A DNA stretch of 64,000 nt from Rariglobus sp967755175 (GTDB taxonomy: Bacteria; Verrucomicrobiota; Verrucomicrobiia; Opitutales; Opitutaceae), in assembly GCA_967755175.1 (NCBI GenBank), contig CBRAFO010000004.1:32959-96958 (forward strand), written 5' to 3'. The position numbers were made by a program, and so were the translations under genes. This document shows, one piece after another, positions 26,252-34,376 of this stretch. A model generated the notes under the pieces. It was not told where the DNA came from and searched no databases. It worked only from the letters and a program-made list of their open reading frames with translations. Every line of letters starts with the position of its first letter. The first letter of the stretch is position 1.

Positions 26252-27271
26252 TCAGAGTTCGACGTGAATCTTGGTGATCGCTCCCGGATTGGCCGACCAC
26301 GCCGCAAGCGCCTCGCCGGATTCGGCGAATGGCACCGTGCGCGTGATCGTGTCTTCGATCGGATAACGGCCCGCCTCCAACATCGTCACCACGTCGCGGA
26401 AGTCATCGGGCGTGGCGTTGCGTGATCCCATGATATCGAGTTCCTTCATCACGAAATACTTCGTCTCGTAGGATACCGGGGCCTTGGCGTAGCCGATGTA
26501 AACCACGCGTCCAGCGAAGCACACTTCGTCCACGGCGGCCACAAACGTCGCCGGGTTGCCAACAGCCTCAATGGCCACATCTGGGCCGTGTCCGTCGGTG
26601 AGCGCGAGCAGGCGTTCGTGCAGGTTTTCGGTGCGCGAGTTGATGACGTGCGTCGCACCGGCCTTCTTGGCGATGGCGAGCTTCGCGTCTTCGATATCCA
26701 CCGCAATGACCGTAGCGCCACGATGCAGACCGGCGGCGGCGATGGCGCCGAGGCCGATCATGCCGCAACCGAACACCAGCACGGTATCGGTCGCAGCCAC
26801 GCGTCCGCGTGAGACGGCGTGAAAGCCAACGGCGAGCGGTTCCACGAGGGCAAGTTCGCGCAGGCCGAGCTTCGAGGAGGACACGAGTTTTTGCCACGGA
26901 GCGACGATGTAGTCGGTGAACGCGCCGTCTTGCTGCACGCCGAGGGTCTGGTTGTAGCGGCAGGCGTTGAACCGTTTCTGGCGGCACGAGCTGCATTTCC
27001 CGCAGGTCGTGTAAGGCGTGACCGTAACGGCCTGGCCGATGGAAAACGCAGCAGGCACGCCAGTGGTCACCGCCTCGATTACCGCGGCGATTTCGTGGCC
27101 GGGAATGCGAGGATACGAGACCAGCGGATTGCCGCCACGGAAAGTGCTGAGGTCGGAGCCGCAGAAGCCGAGGCGACGAACGCGCAGGAGCACTTCGCCC
27201 GGAGCGGGCGTGGGAGTGGGCTTTTCGCCGTAGGAGAACTGGCCGGGAGCGTCGATGAGCAGGGTTTTCAT
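26252..27271 (-). CDS. Zinc-dependent medium-chain alcohol dehydrogenase
   Basis: The 339-residue MDR protein has the catalytic zinc residues in LGFCGSDLSTF and IPGHEIAA, the structural zinc set CGKCSSCRQKRFNAC, and a Rossmann segment VLVFGCGMIGLGAIAA. It oxidises a secondary alcohol with NAD(P), resembling threonine/sorbitol-type dehydrogenases. In this operon it may act on a sugar acid or deoxy-sugar acid downstream of the lactonase, but the substrate is not shown. The ATG at 27271 gives the usual short N terminus; the AKR gene ends 22 bases upstream. Confidence 0.88.
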   Translation of the reverse strand: MKTLLIDAPGQFSYGEKPTPTPAPGEVLLRVRRLGFCGSDLSTFRGGNPLVSYPRIPGHEIAAVIEAVTTGVPAAFSIGQAVTVTPYTTCGKCSSCRQKRFNACRYNQTLGVQQDGAFTDYIVAPWQKLVSSSKLGLRELALVEPLAVGFHAVSRGRVAATDTVLVFGCGMIGLGAIAAAGLHRGATVIAVDIEDAKLAIAKKAGATHVINSRTENLHERLLALTDGHGPDVAIEAVGNPATFVAAVDEVCFAGRVVYIGYAKAPVSYETKYFVMKELDIMGSRNATPDDFRDVVTMLEAGRYPIEDTITRTVPFAESGEALAAWSANPGAITKIHVEL

Positions 27272-27293
27272 GGGTATAGGCAGGCGGCGGGGC

Positions 27294-28229
27294 TCAGTTG
27301 TTCTCGGGACGGCCGGAGGACCAAGTGAGGTTGTGCACGGGCTTGAGGATCGCGAGGACATCGGCGAGCAGCGCATGGTCGAGGGGCGCCTCGGCGTCCG
27401 AGATGTTTTGCAACACGCGCGCCGGGCTGGCGGTCCCGACGATGTGCGTGTGGAGCTCGGGATGAGCCATCGAGTATTGGAGCGCGAGTTTGCCGAGATC
27501 GGCACCGCGGGCGCGACACAGGGCGGCGGCTTCGGCACACTTCTCACGAAGCGCGGCCGGCGCGGGGTGCCACGAGGGCGGACCTTCGTTGCTCAGCAGG
27601 CGCATGGCGAGCGGGGCGGAGTTGAAGATGCCGACGTTTTTCTCGCGCAGATAGGGCAGCATATCGGCGAGCGCGGTGTCGTTGAGGCAGTAGTGGCAGT
27701 AGCTCTGGATCTGATCCACCGGCGCGCGATCCATCACCTGTTTATACAATCGCACGGGCAGGCAGGAGATGCCCACGAAGCGAACTTTCCCTTGGGCCTG
27801 GAGCTTGCGGAGAGCGGGAATGGTCTCGTTGACGATCTGGTCAACGTTACCGAATTCCATGTCGTGGACCTGGATGAAATCGATCATTTCCACGCCGATG
27901 CGGGCGAGGCTCTCGTCCACGCTGCGGGTGACGCGTTCAGCGGAGAAATCGAAGTCAGCGATGGTCGGGCCGTAACGAGCCACCTTGGTCGCGAGGATGT
28001 AACGGTCGCGGGTAATGCCTTTCAGCGCTTTGCCGAGAACGGTCTCGGCCTTCGTCGCGCCGTAGTAGGGAGCGGTGTCGATCAAGTTGATCCCGTTATC
28101 GAGGGCGACATGGACGGAGCGAATGCCCTCCGCTTCGTCGATATCACGGAAGGCAGAGCCGAGGGACGAGCCGCCGTAGGCGAGTGCGGAGACTTTGACG
28201 CCCGTGGCGCCGAGAGTGCGGTATTGCAT
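27294..28229 (-). CDS. Aldo/keto reductase, L-galactose/L-fucose dehydrogenase-like
   Basis: The 311-residue AKR begins MQYRTLGATGVKVSALAYGG and has DTAPYYG (Asp, Tyr), ILATKVARYG (Lys) and IQVHDMEFG (His) of the catalytic tetrad. The run from FDFSAERVTRS through VNETIPALRKL and the near-C-terminal LKPVHNLTWSSG closely recall plant L-galactose dehydrogenase, as remembered. It would oxidise L-galactose or L-fucose to the lactone. A mutarotase-like gene lies upstream and a lactonase downstream, which supports the role. Confidence 0.85.
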   Translation of the reverse strand: MQYRTLGATGVKVSALAYGGSSLGSAFRDIDEAEGIRSVHVALDNGINLIDTAPYYGATKAETVLGKALKGITRDRYILATKVARYGPTIADFDFSAERVTRSVDESLARIGVEMIDFIQVHDMEFGNVDQIVNETIPALRKLQAQGKVRFVGISCLPVRLYKQVMDRAPVDQIQSYCHYCLNDTALADMLPYLREKNVGIFNSAPLAMRLLSNEGPPSWHPAPAALREKCAEAAALCRARGADLGKLALQYSMAHPELHTHIVGTASPARVLQNISDAEAPLDHALLADVLAILKPVHNLTWSSGRPENN

Positions 28230-28259
28230 AGGGAGATGAACGGAGGGGGTGATGTTGGC

Positions 28260-28649
28260 TTAGGCCGATTCGAGGATGAGATTGCCGTATTGGGTGGTGT
28301 CGCCGGTGCGGATGAGACCGATGGCGTCCGGAACGCGTTTCTTTAGATCAACGTGCGACATAAACGTGATCGGCAGGCCCTCCAACGCGCCGAGATGGCG
28401 GGCTAGTTTTTCAGGAGAGTTGGCGGCCTGCACTTCCTCGGCGGCAAAAACGCGGCCAATGACAAAGTTCGGACGGAGCGCGGCGATCAACTGTGCCACG
28501 GTCGGAAGGTCATCGACCACCGAGAGATCGACCGTCTCGATCTCGGGCCAGAAGGGGAAACCCCGATCAGAGATGACCAGAGTGTTGGTGTGACGAACGC
28601 GGGCGAGGAGGTCCAAGACCGCGGGATTGAGGATACCGGTTTTGAGCAT
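28260..28649 (-). CDS. RbsD/FucU-family sugar mutarotase
   Basis: The 129-residue product starts MLKTGILNPAVLDLLARVRHTNTLVISDRGFP, where the His and Asp match the RbsD/FucU active site, and ends TGDTTQYGNLILESA like RbsD. These proteins interconvert sugar anomers or ring forms. In this operon it should speed supply of the correct L-fucose or L-galactose anomer to the adjacent dehydrogenase. The AKR start is 31 bases downstream. Confidence 0.85.
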   Translation of the reverse strand: MLKTGILNPAVLDLLARVRHTNTLVISDRGFPFWPEIETVDLSVVDDLPTVAQLIAALRPNFVIGRVFAAEEVQAANSPEKLARHLGALEGLPITFMSHVDLKKRVPDAIGLIRTGDTTQYGNLILESA

Positions 28650-28721
28650 GGCGGGGATTGATCTCCATACTACCCGATCCCTGCCGCTCGGGAATGGCCG
28701 GGCTTGTCCCCGACATGGATA

Positions 28722-29603
28722 TTATTTGCGCGGCTGAGCGATGCTGGCGTGGTGCCGAGCCTGGAAATCCCGGGGACTGCAACCGAAGGCGCGGTGGAAA
28801 ATGCGAGAGAAGTGCAGCGCATCCCCAAACCCGGCTGCGGAGGCGGCTTCTTTCACCAACACCGGCTCGGTCGCGAGCAACCGCGCAGCGGTGTCGAGTT
28901 TGCGGCGCGTGAGATAACGCTGCGGCGTGTCGTGGCGGAACCGCGAGAAAAGCCGACAAAGGTGCGCGGGATCGACTTGAGCAGCGGCGGCCAGATCCGT
29001 GAGTGAATGCAGCTCCACGTGCCGCGTTTCGATAAGCCGCAACGCGCGTTGCAACGTCTCCAGCGCACGCGACGAGCCCGCGACCGGCACCGCGCGCTCG
29101 CGGGCTTTGAGCAGCAGCAGCCGCAGATAACCTTGGGCAAACTCCTGGCGGAGATCATGGGATTTCTGTGCTTCGCGGATCAGCTCCTCAAAGAGCAGTC
29201 GAGCTGCCTCAGGCTCGCGCACCACGACAAGCGAAGGCGACGCGATCCCGGCTTCGCGGCAGGCCGCGGGCGCACCACGACCAAAGAAATCGACAAAGTA
29301 TTTCACCAGCGGCCGACGCGGGTCGCTCTCGATTTGATGAGGCACGCCGGGACCGTAACTAAAAATATGCCCCGGCTGGAGGCGGTGCCGATGGCCGTCC
29401 AACACAAGCGTGCCGGCGCCCTCGACCACAAACTCGATCACATGGCAGAGGTAGCCCTCACGCACCACGCGGTAGCCCGGCAGGCAACGTTCGCGTCCGG
29501 CGCAGGCGACCACGAGGCCCGCCACAGAACGCGGCGCCATGTCGAGCGTGGCGTAGCTGGTGTCGGTGACTTGGGCGGAAAAAGCGGGAATCGAAGACGT
29601 CAT
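28722..29603 (-). CDS. AraC-family transcriptional regulator
   Basis: The 293-residue product has an N-terminal cupin-like sugar-binding domain (CHVIEFVVEGAGTLVLDG, FSYGPGVPHQIE) and a C-terminal double helix-turn-helix (SLTDLAAAAQVDPAHLCRLF and VKEAASAAGFGDALHFSRIF). It lies upstream of, and on the same strand as, the mutarotase-AKR-dehydrogenase-lactonase genes and probably controls them in response to the sugar. The ATG at 29603 was chosen; an in-frame start at 29714 would add a tail without family character. Confidence 0.87.
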   Translation of the reverse strand: MTSSIPAFSAQVTDTSYATLDMAPRSVAGLVVACAGRERCLPGYRVVREGYLCHVIEFVVEGAGTLVLDGHRHRLQPGHIFSYGPGVPHQIESDPRRPLVKYFVDFFGRGAPAACREAGIASPSLVVVREPEAARLLFEELIREAQKSHDLRQEFAQGYLRLLLLKARERAVPVAGSSRALETLQRALRLIETRHVELHSLTDLAAAAQVDPAHLCRLFSRFRHDTPQRYLTRRKLDTAARLLATEPVLVKEAASAAGFGDALHFSRIFHRAFGCSPRDFQARHHASIAQPRK

Positions 29604-29746
29604 CACGGGGGGGGCTTCGCGATGGCACGCGCGCCCTAAATCATCGGGCAGAACTATCAGCGCGCCTCCCAGCCGGGCAATGCGCATCTCGGCCAACGTG
29701 TCTTCGTCTTCCACCCCGCCCTGCCCTCGCCCGCCCTACTCCAACG

Positions 29747-30082
29747 TCACTCTTCGATTCGCGGTTCGTTCCAACCCAACTGCTGACGCGCCTCGGGGCT
29801 GAGGCGCTCCGGCGTCCACAGCGGTTCCCAAACCAGGTTCACCTCGGCACTCAAGACGCCTGGCACCGCCTCCGCCGCGGCTTGCACACCGTTCAAGATG
29901 ACCTCGCCCGCCGGGCAATGCATTGAGGTCAGCGTCATGTTCACACGGACCACGCCCTCCTCGATGACGATGTCGTAGATAAGGCCGAGGTCCTCAATAC
30001 TCACGCCGAACTCCGGATCGTAAACCGACTTGAAGGCTTCGCGGAGCGTTTCGACGGAGAGAACAGGTAATGAGACATTCAT
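29747..30082 (-). CDS. DUF59/MIP18 metal-sulfur cluster assembly factor
   Basis: The 111-residue product is a single DUF59 domain: YDPEFGVSIEDLGLIYDI, then NMTLTSMHCPAGE with the reactive Cys56, and VWEPLWTPERLSPEARQQLG at the end. Members (SufT, PaaD, MIP18) assist Fe-S cluster delivery. Its start overlaps the stop of the upstream membrane-protein gene by 4 bases (ATGA), placing it in the FNR-box operon; it may mature a cluster needed under low oxygen. Confidence 0.9.
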   Translation of the reverse strand: MNVSLPVLSVETLREAFKSVYDPEFGVSIEDLGLIYDIVIEEGVVRVNMTLTSMHCPAGEVILNGVQAAAEAVPGVLSAEVNLVWEPLWTPERLSPEARQQLGWNEPRIEE

Positions 30083-31455
30083 GGTAAAGGTGCAGGGATT
30101 CGAATGAGTGCGGCCGGCGACACGCGGTGGCTCCGCAGGTGCGCGAGCACGCGCAGCAGGTTGGCCGAAAAGAGCGCGATGCCCACCGCCAGCGCGATTC
30201 CGCCCAACCGCGAAACGAGTTCAGACGAAGTCGCACAGCCAACGACGAGCAGCCCCAGCCCCGCCAGATGACCGATCAGCCAACTGTGTTCGAGCGAACG
30301 CGAGGCCAGCGTGGTGGCGACCGGCACCGGTTGTTTTCCGACCTTCGGGCCATAGGCGCGCATCCACACGAGGAACGGCACGATTTTGCATAACATGCCG
30401 AGGACCATCAGGCTGAGCGCGCCCGTAATGAGCACGACGCCATACGCCACCACTCCGCGCATCACCAACGGGTGTCCGACAGGGACAAACGCGAGCGTCA
30501 GCCCAAGCGTGGTCGCCAACGACAAGCCCACGGCGCCCAAGACAAACGCCTGAATGCCCGGCTCGACCTTCTTCCGGCGCCGTGTGCGCAGCGTGGCTCG
30601 GAACGCGATGCCCGAGCTGACAATGCCGCCCGCGATAAACAGTGCACCGAGGCGAGTCAGCCCAGCTCGGTCCCACGCCAGCCCGGGAGCGAGCGCCAGC
30701 AACCCGGCTTGCGTGACCAGCAATCCCGCCCAAACCAGACGCGGGCGGCGCAGCTCGCCCATCGTGAACATGGGGATGAGTTGAAACGTCGTGCCCTGCA
30801 GCAGCGTGAGAAAAAAGCCCGCCAGCCCGAGGTGAGCGTGAGCGCGCAACAGATCCAAGACCGATAGCGGCAACCACGGCGAATGGCGGTTCATCGCCAG
30901 CGTGACGCCCGCCAGCACCGTCGCCGTCAACCAACCGGTCGCGAGCGGGAAACACCAAGCGGACGCATCCCGGCGTGTCGCGCGCAAAAAAGTCCGCACC
31001 ACCGCCACGCACAGGATAACCACGCCCGCCGTGATAAACGTGCCGCCCAAGCCCGCCCAGGCATACCGTCCGGTTGCGAACGCCGTCACCAGCAGCACCA
31101 GTCCGGCGCCGTGCAAGGCCAGGTGCATCCAAAGCGCCGATACGCGCAACCGCAGCGGCGCGCCAAGGACGACCGGCATCAATTGATACAACGCCCCGAT
31201 GCACACGCTCAGCAGAAAGCCCGGCAGCCACAGGTGAACAAACGCAACCACCTGCGGATGCATATACGGCAGGCCCACGAGCGTCGGTTGCACCAACAGC
31301 CAGCCGGCGGCGGTCACCAGCGCGCCCAATCCGAGGAGGATGAAGGCGAGCGGCAACACTCCGCCCGCGACCATGGTCACCGCCGCCGGTCGCGCAGACG
31401 GAGCAGGCGCAACGCGCCGCTCAGGCGCGGCTGAGGGTGGTAATCCAGCTTTCAT
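30079..31455 (-). CDS. Polytopic membrane protein with conserved histidines, probable haem/copper or NO-related
   Basis: The 458-residue product has about twelve membrane spans. Histidines fall inside or next to spans in MHPQVVAFVHLWLPG (H66, H74) and LRAHAHLGLAGFFLTLL, a pattern seen in haem-copper oxidase subunit I and NnrS-like proteins. The family cannot be named with certainty. It overlaps the DUF2249 gene upstream by 35 bases and the DUF59 gene downstream by 4, and shares their FNR-box promoter. This implies a role in nitrogen-oxide or low-oxygen metabolism. An ATG at 31476 is an alternative start. Confidence 0.7.
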   Translation of the reverse strand: MKAGLPPSAAPERRVAPAPSARPAAVTMVAGGVLPLAFILLGLGALVTAAGWLLVQPTLVGLPYMHPQVVAFVHLWLPGFLLSVCIGALYQLMPVVLGAPLRLRVSALWMHLALHGAGLVLLVTAFATGRYAWAGLGGTFITAGVVILCVAVVRTFLRATRRDASAWCFPLATGWLTATVLAGVTLAMNRHSPWLPLSVLDLLRAHAHLGLAGFFLTLLQGTTFQLIPMFTMGELRRPRLVWAGLLVTQAGLLALAPGLAWDRAGLTRLGALFIAGGIVSSGIAFRATLRTRRRKKVEPGIQAFVLGAVGLSLATTLGLTLAFVPVGHPLVMRGVVAYGVVLITGALSLMVLGMLCKIVPFLVWMRAYGPKVGKQPVPVATTLASRSLEHSWLIGHLAGLGLLVVGCATSSELVSRLGGIALAVGIALFSANLLRVLAHLRSHRVSPAALIRIPAPLP

Positions 31456-31930
31456 CGGCGAGTTGTTCGCTGGCATAGCGGACGCCCCGGGCATCCAGCT
31501 CGGCGTAGAGGTGCAGCGGACGCCGATCCGTGCGGGCACGGAAGGTTGCGCCGGGCTTCAATGCCTCGATCGCACCGAGAATGCGCAGCATCGGCTCCGG
31601 CGGCTCGAGCCCGCGCGCATCCACCTCGGTTTCGGCGGCGGTAACAGAACCGGCACACACCGCAGCCGCCGGCGGTGCCACTGCGGGACGCTCGGGCGAG
31701 ACGGCGAGGCGCGTGATTTTGACTTGGAACTCCTCGGGGCCGGACACGAGGTATTCCCAGTTAAACGCACCGGGGAACTGCGCGGCGAATTGGTAGTAGA
31801 GCGGCACCGGATCGTGATCGTTGATCAGCACGAAATAGCTGCCGACGGGCAGCTCCGCCCAACGGGCAAAGATCAGTGCATGCTTCTGGCGGCAGGGAAT
31901 GACCCGCACATCGAAGTGCGTGAGGTCCAT
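31421..31930 (-). CDS. Tandem DUF2249 protein
   Basis: The ~169-residue product contains two DUF2249 domains joined by an Ala-rich linker: the first around DVRVIPCRQKHALIFARWAE to FNWEYL, the second from DARGLEPPEPMLRILGAIEA to the end. DUF2249 proteins are small cytosolic proteins often found beside denitrification genes. Start 31930 (MDLTHF) is preferred because the predicted FNR-dependent start site falls near 31956, almost on the alternative ATG at 31954. The membrane-protein gene overlaps its 3' end. Confidence 0.8.
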   Translation of the reverse strand: MDLTHFDVRVIPCRQKHALIFARWAELPVGSYFVLINDHDPVPLYYQFAAQFPGAFNWEYLVSGPEEFQVKITRLAVSPERPAVAPPAAAVCAGSVTAAETEVDARGLEPPEPMLRILGAIEALKPGATFRARTDRRPLHLYAELDARGVRYASEQLADESWITTLSRA

Positions 31931-31962
31931 CGGTTCGTTGGCGGTTGGATTCATCGCCGCCC

Positions 31963-32004
31963 ACCTTAGCGCAACCGCGCGCGATGCGCCTTGATGTGGA
32001 TCAA
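31963..32004 (-). promoter_or_regulatory. FNR-type box and -10 of the DUF2249/membrane protein operon
   Basis: TTGAT-GTGG-ATCAA (31991-32004) matches the FNR/DNR consensus exactly. On the minus strand TAAGGT at 31968-31963 is a weak -10 that would start transcription near 31956, placing the box centre about 41.5 bases upstream as in class II FNR promoters. Confidence 0.75.
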
Positions 32005-32025
32005 CCCACGACGCGATCGCCGCGT

Positions 32026-32742
32026 TTATACGTCCACGTAGGCGCGCAGACCGGCGGTGTTGAGCACCTGCATGCGCGGGCCCGTCACCGCAATCAGGCC
32101 TTCGCGGCGAAACCGCGCGAGCGTCCGGGAAAACGTCTCGCTGGTGACGCCCAACTGACCGGCCAACACTTTCTTGCTCACCGGAAGATCAAACGGCGCA
32201 GCATCAATCCCGTTCGCGTCACAGTGACGGAGCAGCCAGTCGGCGAGTCGTCCTTCGATCTGCCGGCCCTTGATGTCGTGAATCGTCTGCACGAGGTATT
32301 TCAGGTGCAGGCTCATCGACGCGAGCATGTGCAACGCGAGCTCGGGCTTCTTGCAGACGAGCTCACGGAAATGCGTTTTGTGAATGAGAATCACCTGAGA
32401 CGGCTCGAGCGCCATCGCGTTGGCCGGGTAGGTTTCCACCGTGGCCATCGCGACTTCCGCGAAGCTCTCCGGCGCCTCGAACACACAGATGATCTGCTCG
32501 CGGCCGTCGGGCGTGAGCCGGAAGATACTGATGCGTCCACTCTGCGCGACGTAGAAGCCATCCGCTTTTTCCCCCTCGCGAAAGAGCACCTCGTCTTTGG
32601 CCAACGTGCGCACCGTGCAACCGTCCGCAATCGCCTCGATATCGGCGGACGAGAGGTCCGAAAACATGCGGCTCTTGCGGAGCGTGGCGACGATGGCCGT
32701 CTTACGAAAACCACTCAGGGACGATGACAGGGGTGACGACAC
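32026..32742 (-). CDS. Crp/Fnr-family regulator (DNR/NnrR-like)
   Basis: The ~238-residue product has an N-terminal cyclic-nucleotide-type beta-roll (LFREGEKADGFYVAQSGRISIF) and a C-terminal winged helix with SKKVLAGQLGVTSETFSRTL. The SETFSR recognition helix carries the Glu, Ser and Arg that in FNR read TTGAT half sites. The four FNR-type N-terminal cysteines are absent, so it resembles DNR/NnrR rather than oxygen-sensing FNR. The GTG at 32742 is preferred, because a start at 32826 would place coding sequence over an FNR box. It is the probable regulator of the three boxes in this region. Confidence 0.87.
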   Translation of the reverse strand: MSSPLSSSLSGFRKTAIVATLRKSRMFSDLSSADIEAIADGCTVRTLAKDEVLFREGEKADGFYVAQSGRISIFRLTPDGREQIICVFEAPESFAEVAMATVETYPANAMALEPSQVILIHKTHFRELVCKKPELALHMLASMSLHLKYLVQTIHDIKGRQIEGRLADWLLRHCDANGIDAAPFDLPVSKKVLAGQLGVTSETFSRTLARFRREGLIAVTGPRMQVLNTAGLRAYVDV

Positions 32743-32764
32743 GCGGTGAAATTCGCATCCCGCC

Positions 32765-32805
32765 TTGAGATTGATCAAGGTGATTGAGCGCGCTCCGTCT
32801 ATATT
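32765..32805 (+). promoter_or_regulatory. FNR-type box and -10 of the plus-strand DUF2249/membrane protein genes
   Basis: TTGAG-ATTG-ATCAA (32765-32778) has one mismatch to the FNR consensus. TATATT at 32800-32805 is a near-consensus -10 predicting transcription from about 32812, which puts the box centre about 40.5 bases upstream and the start at the ATG itself. The site also lies upstream of the divergent regulator gene, so autoregulation is possible. Confidence 0.7.
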
Positions 32806-32811
32806 ACCGCC

Positions 32812-33057
32812 ATGCCCGATCTTCAACCGCTCGAACTCGATGTGCGCCCTTTATGTGCGCGGCAACGCCCACCGCTGCCGGCGATTCAACAGGCCATCGC
32901 TCAACTGGAACCGGGCCAATCGTTGCGCTTGATTGCGCCCTTCGAGCCGGTGCCGCTTTACGAGTTCATGGCAACGCGCGGATTTTCTCACGAGAGTCGC
33001 GAGACGGAGCCGGGCACGTGGACAGTTCTCTTTTCCCCGCAGAAGAACGCGGACTAA
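32812..33057 (+). CDS. Single-domain DUF2249 protein
   Basis: The 81-residue product is one DUF2249 domain: LELDVRPLCARQRPPLPAIQ, then LEPGQSLRLIAPFEPVPLYEFM and a closing TWTVLFSP strand. It is divergent from the Crp/Fnr gene and is followed after 14 bases by a His-rich membrane-protein gene, repeating the DUF2249-plus-membrane-protein pairing seen on the minus strand. The predicted promoter implies a leaderless or nearly leaderless mRNA. Molecular function is unknown. Confidence 0.82.
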   Translation: MPDLQPLELDVRPLCARQRPPLPAIQQAIAQLEPGQSLRLIAPFEPVPLYEFMATRGFSHESRETEPGTWTVLFSPQKNAD

Positions 33058-33071
33058 ACGGATTCGACGCG

Positions 33072-34376
33072 ATGAGTGATAGCGAAACGACGGGCGGCGC
33101 GGGCGGTGAGGTCGGCGACGAAACCACGGGCGCGAGGGCGAGCGCGGCCCGGCGCGCCTTCGTGGTCGCTGGTTGGTTTCTGATGGTGCTCGCAGGGTTG
33201 GGCGCGTTGCTGCGCCTGCAAACGGTCCGCCCCGTAGCCGGCGTAAACTACGCGCACGTGCTGCACGCCCATTCGCACGTGGCGTTTCTCGGCTGGGTGT
33301 TCAACGCGTTCTTCGCATTAGCCCTGCGGTGCTTCGTGGTTGATGTGGATGTCCGAAGGTTTTGGCGGCTGTTCGTTGTCCTCCAAATCGCCGTGGTCGG
33401 AATGCTGCTGGCGTATCCTGTCCAAGGATATGATGCGGTGAGCATCGCGTTTTCCACGCTGCACATGGTGTGCTCAGCGGTGTTCGCTTGGTGGTTGTGG
33501 CGCCGTAACCGCGCCACGCCGGTCGCCCGCAGTCATCTGCGAGTAGCGTTGGTTTTTATGGTCGCCTCGGGCTTGGGCCCGCTCGCGCTGGGACCATTGG
33601 CCGCGCTCGGGCTGCGCGACTCGCCCGGCTACCTGCTCGCGATCTATTTCTACCTACACTGCCAATACAACGGCTGGTTCCTCTTCTTCCTGCAGGCGCT
33701 GGCGTTTCAGGACGCGTCACAGGCCAGGGAAATGCCCACGCGCAACACGGCCGACGCCCGTCGCGCACTCGGGTGGCTCGGCACCGGCGCGGTGCTGACG
33801 CTGGCGCTCTCGACACTCTGGCTCCATCCGCCCGTCTGGGTCTACGTGATCGCGGCATTGGGTGGGGCCGCGCAACTCGTCGGCTGCTTCTATCTCGTGC
33901 GCAGCTTGCGCGGGAGGGGCGGGCGTTTTCACGGACCGGCCCGCTGGCTCGGCGGACTCGCACTCGCGGGCTTCTTGCTAAAGCACCTCTTGCAAGCCGC
34001 CTCGGCGTGGCCGGCGCTAGAGCCGTGGGTCAACCATCGCTTCACGGTAATCGCGTTTCTTCACCTCGTGTTTCTCGGAGTGGTTACGCCACTGCTGCTC
34101 GCGTGGGGACTGCGACTAGGATGGCTGCGCGACGGACTCCGCCTTCGTGTAGGGCTAGTGGTGTTTTTCGCCGGCGCGTTGGCAACGGAAGTCGTTCTGG
34201 TGAGTGCACCGATGGGACTGGTTTGCCCGCGGTTGCCCGAAACATTGTTGGCGGCGGCTTTGGCGTTGTTCAGTGGGGCGATGCTGATTGGCGGAGGGCA
34301 GCTGAAGCTTCGTCCAAACCGCCGGTCAGCCCGGTGCGTTGATGGACGATCTCTCCCTCGGGCGACAGGATCGTGA
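33072..34376 (+). CDS. His-rich polytopic membrane protein, haem-copper-subunit-I-like
   Basis: The 434-residue product has about eleven to twelve spans. Its most striking motif is NYAHVLHAHSHVAFLGW (H62, H65, H67, H69), followed later by LHCQYNGWFLFFLQ and VNHRFTVIAFLHLVFLG, suggesting several haem or metal ligands. Similar proteins are found, as remembered, near nirK in Bacteroidetes. Norms for NorB are not fully met, so it is left unnamed. Its 3' end overlaps the convergent SCO1 gene by 107 bases, and it shares the FNR-controlled promoter with the DUF2249 gene. Confidence 0.72.
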   Translation: MSDSETTGGAGGEVGDETTGARASAARRAFVVAGWFLMVLAGLGALLRLQTVRPVAGVNYAHVLHAHSHVAFLGWVFNAFFALALRCFVVDVDVRRFWRLFVVLQIAVVGMLLAYPVQGYDAVSIAFSTLHMVCSAVFAWWLWRRNRATPVARSHLRVALVFMVASGLGPLALGPLAALGLRDSPGYLLAIYFYLHCQYNGWFLFFLQALAFQDASQAREMPTRNTADARRALGWLGTGAVLTLALSTLWLHPPVWVYVIAALGGAAQLVGCFYLVRSLRGRGGRFHGPARWLGGLALAGFLLKHLLQAASAWPALEPWVNHRFTVIAFLHLVFLGVVTPLLLAWGLRLGWLRDGLRLRVGLVVFFAGALATEVVLVSAPMGLVCPRLPETLLAAALALFSGAMLIGGGQLKLRPNRRSARCVDGRSLPRATGS

